A DNA stretch of 58,612 nucleotides, from positions 1 through 58,612 of the forward strand of contig NZ_LSHX01000040.1 of the NCBI RefSeq assembly GCF_001555965.1, in the 5' to 3' direction. Shown one piece after another: positions 1 through 7,712 of this stretch (within the stretch, counting starts at the first letter, position 1; the number at the start of each line of letters is the position of its first letter). The translations under genes and the position numbers were made by a program. Under the pieces are notes generated by a model. That model searched no databases. It was not told the origin of the DNA and saw nothing but the letters and a program-made list of their open reading frames with translations. The DNA is from Sphingomonas sp. CCH21-G11 (GTDB lineage: Bacteria; Pseudomonadota; Alphaproteobacteria; Sphingomonadales; Sphingomonadaceae).

Positions 1-2
1 AG

Positions 3-116
3 GCCTTTACGGCCAGCTTTCTGATTGCGTGGTTTGTTAAATACGTAATCGCCTTTACAAAAGCTCGCCATCTCTCCATCGTCACCCCGGCCTTGAGCCG
101 GGGTCCCGCTGCCTGA
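3..116 (+). other. Possible 3' end of a membrane-protein gene cut by the window edge
   Basis: Frame 3 is open from the left edge to a TGA at 114-116. Its first ~20 residues form a hydrophobic helix (SFLIAWFVKYVIAF) followed by basic residues, and the bases are clearly AT-richer than the rest of the window. The helix loosely recalls the last membrane helices of undecaprenyl-diphosphatase (UppP), but too little is present to name it. From about base 80 the frame runs into a palindromic repeat, so the last ~12 residues would be repeat-encoded. A competing minus-strand reading (ATG near 74, MASFCKGDY) exists; neither is secure. Confidence 0.25.
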
Positions 117-162
117 TCCGGCGCAAGAAACAGCGAGACCCCGGGTCAAGCTCGGGGTGACG
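80..162. repeat. Palindromic intergenic element (GTCACCCCGG family)
   Basis: The ends are inverted copies: CGTCACCCCGG at 80-90 and its near-complement CTCGGGGTGACG at 151-162. Internal arms CCTTGAGCCGGGG and CCCCGGGTCAAG also pair. The same design (CGTCRCCCCGG at both ends, 80-120 bp) recurs at 4138, 10670, 27325, 30624 and 35655, so this is one copy of a dispersed family. Confidence 0.85.
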
Positions 163-227
163 GGAATATTCCTGAATCGCAGCGAGCAGAACACGCGCTC
201 CGAGCAAGGAGTAAGCTTAGCGAACGG

Positions 228-284
228 GCCGGTATCGACAAGCTCAGCAGCCTCTCAGGATGAGCGGGTCAAGACAGTCCGGTT
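228..284. repeat. Partial copy of the CTCAGGATGAGC repeat family
   Basis: The segment containing ACAAGCTCAGCAGCCTCTC followed by AGGATGAGC closely matches the right arm of the complete element at 6826-7024 (AAGCTCAGCGGCTACTCAGG then ATGAGC). The left arm is missing here, so it looks like a half element lying just downstream of the rnr stop codon. Confidence 0.6.
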
Positions 285-294
285 CCATCCTGCG

Positions 295-2571
295 CTACCG
301 CTTGCGGCCCTGATGCCGGATGTTCGCAGGCCGGCCGCGGCGTTTCAGCTCGCGCGGACCACGCGGGCCGCGCCCCGGCCGGCCGGCATCCGATCCCGAT
401 CCCTTGCCGTCGGGCAGTTCGAAACGGAGCGCACCCGACACCGGATTGGCCTCGACCAGGCGGAGCGAAAGGCGCTGGCCGAGCGCGAAAGCAGCGCCGG
501 TTTCGTCACCGACCAACTGCTGGCGGGTTTCGTCATAGCGGAAATATTCGCGGCCCAGGTCGCGCGCCGGGACCAGCCCGTCGCCGCCCACCCCCTCGAT
601 CGTCGCGAAGAAGCCGAAGCTCTGTACCCCGGTGATCCGCGCGTCCATCACCGACCCGACATGCTCGGACAGATAGGCCGCGACGTAGCGGTCGATCGTC
701 TCGCGCTCGGCCTCCATCGCGCGGCGTTCCAGCCCGCTGATGACCTCGCCGATGCGCACCATTTCCGCATCCTCGGGCACCAGCCCGCCCGGCCCGAGAT
801 CGTAGGCCGCCACGAGCGCGCGATGCACGACCAGGTCGGCATAGCGGCGGATCGGCGAGGTGAAATGCGCATAGCTTCCCAGCGCCAACCCGAAATGGCC
901 ATGATTGGCGGGGCCGTAATAGGCCTGGGTCTGGGTGCGCAGCACCTGCTCCATCACCTGTGCGCGATGATCCGCCTCCACGACCTTGCCGAGAATGTGG
1001 TTGAACGTCGCGGGGCGGATCACCTGGCCGAGTGCGAATTCGATGTCGAAGGTCTTGAGATAGTCCTTGAGCGCGACGAGCTTCTCACGCGACGGCGGTT
1101 CGTGGATGCGATACATGACGGGTGCCTTTTTCGCCTCCAGCGCCTTGGCGGCAGCGACATTGGCGGCGATCATGTAATCCTCGATCAGCTTGTGCGCGTC
1201 GAGGCGCTCGCGCGGCGCGACCGACAGGATCCGGCCCTTCTCGTCCAGTACGATTCGCCGCTCGGGCAGGTCGAGGTCGAGCGGCGCGCGGGCCTCCCGC
1301 GCCTTGTTGAGCGCGTGCCAGCAGTCCCACAGCGGGGAGAGAATGTCTTTGAGCCCCTCCCCTTCAGCGGAGGGGTTGGGGTTGGAGTCATTCATCTGAC
1401 GCGGCGCTGCTGGCACCGCCCCATCCCCATCCATCACCGCCTGCGCGTCCTCGTAAGCGATGTTGGCCACGATCCGCACCACCGCCCGGCTGAACCGCCA
1501 GGATTTGAGCGCCCCCGCCGCCGACACCTGCAGGTGACAGGCCAGCGCCGCGCGATCGACGCCCTCCTTGAGCGAACACACGTCCGCCGACAGGATTTCG
1601 GGCAGCATCGGCACCACGCGGTCGGGGAAATAGACCGAATTGCCCCGCTTGCGCGCCTCGCGGTCGAGCAGCGAGCCGGGGCGGACATAGAAGCTGACAT
1701 CGGCAATCGCGACGATCGCGCGCCAGCCGCCGGGGTTGCCCGGATCATCGTCGGGCGCGGCCCAGACCGCATCGTCATGGTCACGCGCATCGGCCGGGTC
1801 GATCGCGACGATCGGCAGCGCGCGCAGATCCTCGCGCCCCTCGCCCAGCTCGCGCGCCGCCGACTCCCCGGCCTCCGCCAGCAGCTCGTCGGAAAAGACG
1901 TTGGGAATGCCGTGCTTGTGGATCGCGACCAGCGAGAAGCTGCGCGGCGCGAACGGATCGCCGAGCCGTTCGACGACCTTGGCCGTCATGCGTGGCGGTC
2001 GTCCCGCCCGTTCCGCAAGCACCAGGTCGCCGACCTCGGCGCCGCCCAGGTCGGAGATCGGGAAGTCGCGGCGCTCCTTCTTCTCGACGCCTTGCAACCA
2101 GTGCTTGCCGCCTTCGGCATGGACGACGCCCAGCATCAGCGCCTCGCCGCGCGCCAGCTTCTTCATCGGGTGCGCGATCCAGCCCTTGCCGGCTTCCTCG
2201 GTTCGTGCCAGCACCCGGTCGCCCGGCGCCAGCGCCGAACGCCCGCGCTCGCGAATGCGTACTCGCGGTTCGGGCACGCCTTCGGCTTCCCAGCGTTCGG
2301 GCATCGCCCACACATTGCCGCCGTCGTCGACATCGACGATGCGCAGGACCGTCACCTTGGGCAGCCCGCCCATTTTGTGAAAGGCGCGGCCGGGTGCCAC
2401 GTCGATCAGCCCCTCGTCGCTCATGTCCTTCAGCAGCGCCTTGAGCGCGATCTTGTCCGGCCCACGCAGCGCGAACGCGCGCGCGATCTCGCGCTTCCCG
2501 GCCGGCTGGTCGCTCGACGCGATGAAATCCATGATCTGCTGGCGGGTCGGCAGGTTGCTGCGGCTGGACAT
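295..2571 (-). CDS. rnr: Ribonuclease R
   Basis: 758-residue 3'-5' exoribonuclease of the RNB (RNase II) family that degrades structured RNA, including mRNA decay intermediates and defective rRNA. An N-terminal winged-helix region (TRQQIMDFIASSD) is followed by cold-shock-like domains, then the catalytic RNB domain. The acidic cluster DPADARDHDDAV lies near residue 260, the GSYAHFTSPIRRYADL signature near 575, and a C-terminal S1 domain (SVMDARITGVQSFGFF) follows, ending in a basic tail. ATG at 2571 is the natural start. Residues ~390-410 are unusual: the family's continuous helix region is interrupted by a stretch containing MNDSNPNPSAEGEG, encoded by a GC-rich palindrome (see the repeat at 1354-1386). 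It stands alone, divergent from glpD. Confidence 0.95.
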   Translation of the reverse strand: MSSRSNLPTRQQIMDFIASSDQPAGKREIARAFALRGPDKIALKALLKDMSDEGLIDVAPGRAFHKMGGLPKVTVLRIVDVDDGGNVWAMPERWEAEGVPEPRVRIRERGRSALAPGDRVLARTEEAGKGWIAHPMKKLARGEALMLGVVHAEGGKHWLQGVEKKERRDFPISDLGGAEVGDLVLAERAGRPPRMTAKVVERLGDPFAPRSFSLVAIHKHGIPNVFSDELLAEAGESAARELGEGREDLRALPIVAIDPADARDHDDAVWAAPDDDPGNPGGWRAIVAIADVSFYVRPGSLLDREARKRGNSVYFPDRVVPMLPEILSADVCSLKEGVDRAALACHLQVSAAGALKSWRFSRAVVRIVANIAYEDAQAVMDGDGAVPAAPRQMNDSNPNPSAEGEGLKDILSPLWDCWHALNKAREARAPLDLDLPERRIVLDEKGRILSVAPRERLDAHKLIEDYMIAANVAAAKALEAKKAPVMYRIHEPPSREKLVALKDYLKTFDIEFALGQVIRPATFNHILGKVVEADHRAQVMEQVLRTQTQAYYGPANHGHFGLALGSYAHFTSPIRRYADLVVHRALVAAYDLGPGGLVPEDAEMVRIGEVISGLERRAMEAERETIDRYVAAYLSEHVGSVMDARITGVQSFGFFATIEGVGGDGLVPARDLGREYFRYDETRQQLVGDETGAAFALGQRLSLRLVEANPVSGALRFELPDGKGSGSDAGRPGRGPRGPRELKRRGRPANIRHQGRKR
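1354..1386. repeat. Palindromic repeat in frame inside rnr
   Basis: CCCCTCC (1354-1360) pairs with GGAGGGG (1369-1375) around CCTTCAGC and is followed by TTGGGGTTGG. This is the typical sequence of sphingomonad intergenic CCCCTCC/GGAGGGG hairpins. It is translated as SNPNPSAEGEG in RNase R (about residues 396-406) without breaking the frame. Confidence 0.7.
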
Positions 2572-2648
2572 ATGCCGCTAGTGGCACAGATGGCCCCTGA
2601 TCCACAGTCCAGATTGTCAGCAATTATTTGTATGATAATAGAGGGCAT

Positions 2649-4106
2649 GTGACCCACGACCTGCTCATCATCGGCGGCGGCATCAACGGTTGCGCGATCG
2701 CGCGCGAGGCGGCGTTGCTCGGGCTGAAGGTGCTGCTGGTCGAGCGCGACGACCTGGCCAGCCACACGTCGTCGGCGTCGACCAAGCTGATCCATGGTGG
2801 GTTACGCTATCTCGAGCAATATGAGTTCAAGCTGGTCGCCGAGGCGCTGGCCGAACGCGAGCGACTCGTGGCGATCGCCCCGCACCTCATCCACCCGATG
2901 GCGTTCGTGCTGCCGCATGAGCACCAGTTGCGGCCATGGTGGATGATCCGGCTGGGGCTGGTGCTCTATGACCGGATCGGCGGCAAATCGACGCTGGCCA
3001 AGTCGCGCGGCCTGCGCGCCGCCGACATCGCCTATCGCGCGCCGCTCAAGCGCCCGGGCAAAGGCTTCGTCTATTCGGACGCCTGGGTCGACGATTCGCG
3101 CCTGACCCTGCTCAACGCGATGGACGCCGCGGCGTGCGGCGCGACGGTGCAAACCCGCACCGCGCTGGTCAGCGCACGGCGCGAAGGCGAATTGTGGCGT
3201 GCCGAGCTGTCGGATGGGCACGGCGTCACGGCACGCGCCATCGTCAACGCCGCCGGGCCGTGGGTGGCGAGCACGCTTGCGCGGCTCGGCGTCAATGCTG
3301 CCGCCGGCGTGCGGCTGGTCAAGGGCAGCCACATCGTCGTGCCCCGCCTGTATGACGGCGACCACGCCTATATCCTGCAACAGCCCGACCGGCGGATCGT
3401 CTTCGCCATCCCCTATCTCGACCGCTTCACCGAAATCGGCACCACCGACGTGCCGGTCGACGCGCCCGAGGACGCGGTGATCGACGGCGACGAGATCGAT
3501 TATCTGTGCGCGGCGGTGAACCGCTACTTCACGCGCCAGATCACGCCGGCCGACGTGACCTCCACCTGGTCGGGGGTGCGCCCGCTCTATGACGACGGTG
3601 CCGACGCCGCGTCGGAAATCACCCGCGACTATGTGCTCGAACTCGACACGAGCGGCCCGCCGCTGCTGTCGGTATTCGGCGGCAAGATCACGACCGCGCG
3701 CCATCTCGCCGAGGAAGCGATGGGCAAGCTCGCCTCGACGATCGGCACGACCGTCCGGCCGGTGTCGCGCACCCGCCCGCTGCCCGGGGGCGACATTGGC
3801 AGGTTCGACACCTTTCTTGCCGACATGCGACGGCGCTACCCATTCCTGGGCGATGCGCGGTCGAATCGCATGGCGCGCGCCTATGGCGCGATGCTGATCG
3901 AGATGCTGGACGGCATCGACAGCGAGGCTGCGATGGGCCGCGATTTCGGCCACGGCCTGACCGAGGTCGAGTTGCGCTGGATGCGGACGCGCGAATGGGC
4001 GCACGACGCCGCCGACGCGCTCGATCGCCGCAGCAAGCTGGGACTGGTGATGTCGCCGGCGCAGCGCGCCCAAGTCGACGCCTGGTTCAACAGCGCCCCG
4101 CTATAG
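2649..4106 (+). CDS. glpD: Glycerol-3-phosphate dehydrogenase (aerobic, FAD)
   Basis: Membrane-associated flavoenzyme oxidising sn-glycerol 3-phosphate to dihydroxyacetone phosphate and passing electrons to quinone. The N-terminal FAD-binding Rossmann motif LLIIGGGINGCAIAREAA is followed by SSASTKLIHGGLRYLE, a signature of the GlpD family, and the C-terminal GlpD domain (RWMRTREWAHDAADAL) is present. I prefer GTG at 2649: it follows GAGGG (2641-2645) and puts the dinucleotide-fold motif a few residues from the N terminus. An in-frame TTG at 2628 would add seven unlikely residues. About 485 residues, typical length. No glpK or glpF neighbour is in the window, so it is a stand-alone gene. Confidence 0.93.
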   Translation: MTHDLLIIGGGINGCAIAREAALLGLKVLLVERDDLASHTSSASTKLIHGGLRYLEQYEFKLVAEALAERERLVAIAPHLIHPMAFVLPHEHQLRPWWMIRLGLVLYDRIGGKSTLAKSRGLRAADIAYRAPLKRPGKGFVYSDAWVDDSRLTLLNAMDAAACGATVQTRTALVSARREGELWRAELSDGHGVTARAIVNAAGPWVASTLARLGVNAAAGVRLVKGSHIVVPRLYDGDHAYILQQPDRRIVFAIPYLDRFTEIGTTDVPVDAPEDAVIDGDEIDYLCAAVNRYFTRQITPADVTSTWSGVRPLYDDGADAASEITRDYVLELDTSGPPLLSVFGGKITTARHLAEEAMGKLASTIGTTVRPVSRTRPLPGGDIGRFDTFLADMRRRYPFLGDARSNRMARAYGAMLIEMLDGIDSEAAMGRDFGHGLTEVELRWMRTREWAHDAADALDRRSKLGLVMSPAQRAQVDAWFNSAPL

Positions 4107-4137
4107 GCGGCCATCGCGCCGGGTGCCAAGCGCCCCC

Positions 4138-4216
4138 GCGTGGTCCCGGCGGAGGCCGGGACCGCTCACCACATCGCACACCACTGCCAGCGGCCCCGGC
4201 CTGTGCCGGGGCGACG
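4138..4216. repeat. Palindromic intergenic element (GTCGCCCCGG family)
   Basis: Inverted arms GTCCCGGCGGAGGCCGGGAC (4143-4162) and CCCCGGCCTGTGCCGGGGCG (about 4194-4213) end in the family's GGCGACG. It fills the space between the convergent glpD and proS genes, where it could also act as a bidirectional transcription barrier (inference). Confidence 0.85.
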
Positions 4217-4217
4217 A

Positions 4218-5750
4218 TCAATAGGCGCGGGCGATCAAGATGCGCTCAACCGCTGGCTTGCCGGTGAAGATGCAAATGCCGCTGGCCGGTTCAGCATCGC
4301 TCGGCACGTTGCGCGCCGTCAGCTTCAGCGCCTTCAGCCGCTCGACCACCTGCGCCAGCGCCGCGCCGGTCGGGCGGCACCAGCTCACCTCGACCCAGCC
4401 GGGATAGCGGTTGCCCTCGGCGAAATGCGCCTCGATCCCGGCAAAGTCGGTGACGTCGCGGCGGATGTTCGCGTCCATCCGCGCGCGGGCTTGCGAATGG
4501 AGCGAATGCTGGACATCGGCCAGCATCGCCGCCGCGCCGCCCACAAAATCGCCGCGCGCGAGGATCGCGCTGTCGAGCTTGCCGTCGTCGCGATACAGCC
4601 GGTCGCGCCGCACGACCGACACATTGCCGCCCGCCACGTCGCGCCCGCCGACCTCGACGATCACCGGCGCGCCTTTCTTGACCCAGCCCCAGCGCTTGAC
4701 CGCGGCCTTGGCCGGCCGCTGGTCGAGCAGCGCACGCACCGGCTCGCCGAACGCCGACAGCGCGGCCAGCTCGGCCTGCAGCTCGCGGCAATAGGCGAGC
4801 ACCGCCTCATCCTCCGGCCCGTCGCGCAGCATCGGCACGATCACCACCTGCCACGGCGCGACGCGCGGCGGCACGCGCAGGCCGTCATCGTCGCCGTGCA
4901 CCATGATCAGCCCGCCGATCATGCGGGTCGACATGCCCCAGCTGGTCGTTTGCGCCAGTTCCAGCTGCCCTTCGGCATTCTGGAAGCGGATATTCTGCGC
5001 AGCCGAGAAATTGGTGCCCAGAAAATGGCTGGTCCCGGCCTGCAGTGCCTTGCCGTCCTGCATCATCGCTTCGATCGAATAGGTCGCGACCGCGCCCGGA
5101 AAACGCTCATGCTCGGGCTTTTCACCCGCGACCACCGGCAGCGCGACGCACTCCTCGGCGAAGCTGCGATAGACCTCCAGCATCTTCATCGTCTCTTCGC
5201 GCGCCTCGGCTTCGCTGGCGTGCGCGGTATGCCCCTCCTGCCACAGAAACTCGCTGGTGCGCAGGAACATGCGGGTGCGCATTTCCCAGCGCACGACATT
5301 GGCCCATTGGTTGATGAGGACGGGCAGGTCGCGCCACGACTGGATCCAGCGGCTGAAGGCCGCGCCGATCACCGTCTCGCTGGTCGGGCGGACGACCAAA
5401 GGCTCCTCCAGCTTGGCGGCGGGGTCGGGCACCAGCCGCCCGTCCTGCTGGATCAGCCGGTGATGGGTGACGACCGCCATTTCCTTGGCGAAGCCGTCGA
5501 CATGCTCGGCTTCCTTCTCGAAATAAGAGAGCGGAATGAACAGCGGGAAATAGCAATTCTCGTGCCCCGTCGCCTTGATGCGATCGTCGAGCAGTCGCTG
5601 GATACGCTCCCAGATGCCATAGCCCCACGGCCGGATCACCATGCAGCCGCGCACCCCCGATTCCTCGGCCAGGTCGCCTTCGGAAATGACGGCTTGATAC
5701 CAGGCGGCGAAATCGGCCTGACGGGTGACGGGCAAAGCGTGCTTGATCAT
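4218..5750 (-). CDS. proS: Prolyl-tRNA synthetase, archaeal/eukaryote-type (type 3)
   Basis: Class II aminoacyl-tRNA synthetase charging tRNA-Pro. Class II motifs are clear: VRPTSETVIGAAF and NQWANVVRWEMRTR (motif 2, near residue 150), FLWQEGHTAH, and motif 3 region VHGDDDGLRVPPRVAP. These, the absence of the editing domain inserted in the classical long bacterial enzyme, and the C-terminal ...ARAY ending place it in the type 3 (archaeal/eukaryotic-like) group. The ATG at 5750 (MIKHALPVTRQADF) gives 510 residues; in-frame ATGs at 5771 and further upstream are possible, and no start has a clear Shine-Dalgarno sequence. Convergent with glpD across a repeat element. Confidence 0.92.
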   Translation of the reverse strand: MIKHALPVTRQADFAAWYQAVISEGDLAEESGVRGCMVIRPWGYGIWERIQRLLDDRIKATGHENCYFPLFIPLSYFEKEAEHVDGFAKEMAVVTHHRLIQQDGRLVPDPAAKLEEPLVVRPTSETVIGAAFSRWIQSWRDLPVLINQWANVVRWEMRTRMFLRTSEFLWQEGHTAHASEAEAREETMKMLEVYRSFAEECVALPVVAGEKPEHERFPGAVATYSIEAMMQDGKALQAGTSHFLGTNFSAAQNIRFQNAEGQLELAQTTSWGMSTRMIGGLIMVHGDDDGLRVPPRVAPWQVVIVPMLRDGPEDEAVLAYCRELQAELAALSAFGEPVRALLDQRPAKAAVKRWGWVKKGAPVIVEVGGRDVAGGNVSVVRRDRLYRDDGKLDSAILARGDFVGGAAAMLADVQHSLHSQARARMDANIRRDVTDFAGIEAHFAEGNRYPGWVEVSWCRPTGAALAQVVERLKALKLTARNVPSDAEPASGICIFTGKPAVERILIARAY

Positions 5751-5894
5751 GCCCGCGGGGATTAACGCCATGGCCGCGCGGGGCAAGCGGGTTGTTCGGT
5801 CCGGCCGATCCGCCTAGGGGTTGTTTTAGCACGCTGAAAAGATGCGGACCCGGCCCGCTCAGCAAAGCTGAACTAGAGTCCCAAGGCCCAGACA

Positions 5895-6794
5895 ATGCCC
5901 GCCGACCGCATCCTGACCGGCCTTGGCCTGCGCCTGATCGCGGTCCTGTGCCTCGCCACGATGGGCGCGCTTATCAAGCTGGTCGAGCTGCGCGGCGCGC
6001 ACCTCGCCGAAATCCTCTTCTTCCGCCAGCTCGCGTCGCTGCCGATCGTGCTGATCTTCATCGCGGCGGGGGCGGAAGGTCTGCGCGGCATCTCCACCCG
6101 CCGCATCGGCGCGCATGCCGGGCGCACGATCGTCGGGCTGAGCGGCATGGTGTTCAATTTCCTGGCGGTGATCGTGCTGCCGCTGGCGGAAGCGACGACC
6201 TTTTCATTCACCGTTCCGATTTTCGCGACGATCCTGGGGGCGCTGGTGCTGCGCGAGCCGACCGGGGTGCATCGCTGGGGCGCGGTGATCGTCGGCTTCA
6301 TCGGCGTACTGATCGTCGCACACCCGGGCAGCGCGGGCGGGGTCGCTGCCAGCGACGCGGCGATCGGGCTGACCGCGGCGTTGCTCGTCGCGATCGTGTC
6401 GATCCAGCTGCGCCAGCTCGGCCGGACCGAAGCCGCGGGCACCACGGTGTTCTGGTTCTCGCTCCTGTCGCTGCCGCCGCTTGGCATCGCCTATGCAATG
6501 GTCGCCGCGGCGCACGACACGCTGACCTTCGCGATCCTGGCCGCGATCGGCATCGTCGGCGGCATCGGCCAAATCGCGCTGACCGCGGCGCTGCGCTTCG
6601 CGCCCGTCTCCGCTGTCGTGCCGATGGATTATTCCAGCCTGATCTGGTCGACGCTCTATGGATGGCTGATCTTTGCCGCGCTGCCCGGTATCAGCACCGC
6701 GATCGGCGCGCCGATCATTGTCGCGAGCGGGCTCTACATCGTGTGGCGCGAACACAGGTTGCGGCGGGCAACGACGCCGCCGGTGGGGGGATGA
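5895..6794 (+). CDS. EamA/DMT-superfamily inner-membrane transporter
   Basis: 299 residues, almost entirely hydrophobic, with about ten membrane helices arranged as two EamA repeats (roughly residues 5-140 and 150-290). Characteristic family features are the early FFRQLASLPIV segment, a helix-ending EATTFSFTVPIFATILGAL, and the second-repeat PMDYSSLIWSTLYGWLIF. Drug/metabolite transporters export amino acids, nucleobases or other small metabolites; the substrate cannot be read from sequence. The ATG at 5895 lies 8 bases after a weak AAGG. Divergent from proS, and followed by a large repeat element. Confidence 0.85.
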   Translation: MPADRILTGLGLRLIAVLCLATMGALIKLVELRGAHLAEILFFRQLASLPIVLIFIAAGAEGLRGISTRRIGAHAGRTIVGLSGMVFNFLAVIVLPLAEATTFSFTVPIFATILGALVLREPTGVHRWGAVIVGFIGVLIVAHPGSAGGVAASDAAIGLTAALLVAIVSIQLRQLGRTEAAGTTVFWFSLLSLPPLGIAYAMVAAAHDTLTFAILAAIGIVGGIGQIALTAALRFAPVSAVVPMDYSSLIWSTLYGWLIFAALPGISTAIGAPIIVASGLYIVWREHRLRRATTPPVGG

Positions 6795-6825
6795 GGGTGG
6801 AATCACACCGTGCCTTACCCCAACC

Positions 6826-7024
6826 GCTCATCCTGAGTAGCGACTGAGCCCTTCGACGCCGCCTGCGGCGTCGCTCAGGATAAGCTTCGGCTTTGCCGAA
6901 GGCGAAGGCGCGTATCGAAGGACACACCCGCGCTCTCGTCCTTCGATACGCCGCCCTTCGACTGCCTGCCAAGGCAGGCGCTCAGGACAGGCTTCGGCAA
7001 GCTCAGCGGCTACTCAGGATGAGC
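6826..7024. repeat. Nested palindromic element with 16-bp perfect terminal inverted repeats
   Basis: GCTCATCCTGAGTAGC (6826-6841) is repeated as its exact complement GCTACTCAGGATGAGC (7009-7024). Inside are further palindromes: GACGCCGCCTGCGGCGTC (about 6857-6874), CTTCGGCTTTGCCGAAG (about 6887-6903), GTATCGAAGGAC paired with GTCCTTCGATAC, and CTGCCTGCCAAGGCAGGC. It accounts for nearly all of the 278-bp gap between the EamA gene and the DUF938 gene. It has no coding content and could form long hairpins in the convergent transcripts. Confidence 0.9.
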
Positions 7025-7072
7025 AGTCGGGAAGCATTGGAAAAAGTGACAGCCCTTAGAAACCGACCCGTC

Positions 7073-7705
7073 CTAATTCCGCCGCCACACCAGCATCAGA
7101 TTATTCGCCGGCATCTCGAGCAGTCGTTCGCGCGCCAGGCCGTGCTGGTCGGCCACCGCGTCCATCGCCTCGACCGCGCGCAGGCCCCATCGGGGGTCGC
7201 GCGACCTGAGCGAGTCGTCGAACGCCAGGTTGGACGGCGCGGTCGGCACATCGGCGCGCGTGAACGGACCATAGAGAATGAGCGGCGCGCCCGGTGCCAG
7301 CACGCGCCCCGCGCCCGCCATCAGCCCCAGCGCGGCTTCCCACGGCGCGATATGGACCATGTTGGCGCAGAAGATCGCGTCCGCCGCCGCGGTCGGCCAG
7401 ACCGGCGCGGCGGCGTCGAGTTCGAGCGGCGGCGCGACATTTTTCAGTCCTTCGCACCATGCCGCGATCGATGCGAGCGCGGCTGGATCGGGATCACTCG
7501 GCTGCCAGCGCAGGCCCGGATAGCGGCCGGCCAGATAGGCGACATGCTCGCCACTGCCCGAAGCGATTTCCAGCACCGTGCCGCCGGCGGGCAACAGGTC
7601 GGCGAGCGCATCGGCGATCGGCTCGCGGTTGCGCAGCGTCGCGGGCGCATGCTTGCGCGCCTCGGTGCCCGCTTCGGCGGCGATCCAGGGCAGCGAATCG
7701 GCCAT
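7073..7705 (-). CDS. DUF938-family SAM-dependent methyltransferase
   Basis: 210-residue class I methyltransferase-like protein. The SAM-binding glycine motif LEIASGSGEH lies near residue 45, followed by an acidic loop-containing region (WQPSDPDP) and the family-specific FCANMVHIAPWEAALGL and LILYGPF segments. These match the DUF938 family, whose substrate is not established to my knowledge. ATG at 7705 begins 7 bases after the gcvPB stop, so it is very probably the last gene of the glycine-cleavage operon and under the same riboswitch. A link to one-carbon/SAM balance is attractive but is inference. Confidence 0.85.
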   Translation of the reverse strand: MADSLPWIAAEAGTEARKHAPATLRNREPIADALADLLPAGGTVLEIASGSGEHVAYLAGRYPGLRWQPSDPDPAALASIAAWCEGLKNVAPPLELDAAAPVWPTAAADAIFCANMVHIAPWEAALGLMAGAGRVLAPGAPLILYGPFTRADVPTAPSNLAFDDSLRSRDPRWGLRAVEAMDAVADQHGLARERLLEMPANNLMLVWRRN

Positions 7706-7712
7706 TGCCGGC

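Noticed and set aside
157..2652. 831-residue plus-strand ORF opposite rnr
   Set aside because: Its product is Arg/Ala/His-rich without any family motif, and the minus strand encodes a complete RNase R; it is an antisense shadow caused by high third-position G+C.
5792..6847. 351-residue ORF overlapping the EamA transporter in another frame
   Set aside because: Arg/Ala-rich shadow of a clear ten-helix membrane protein.
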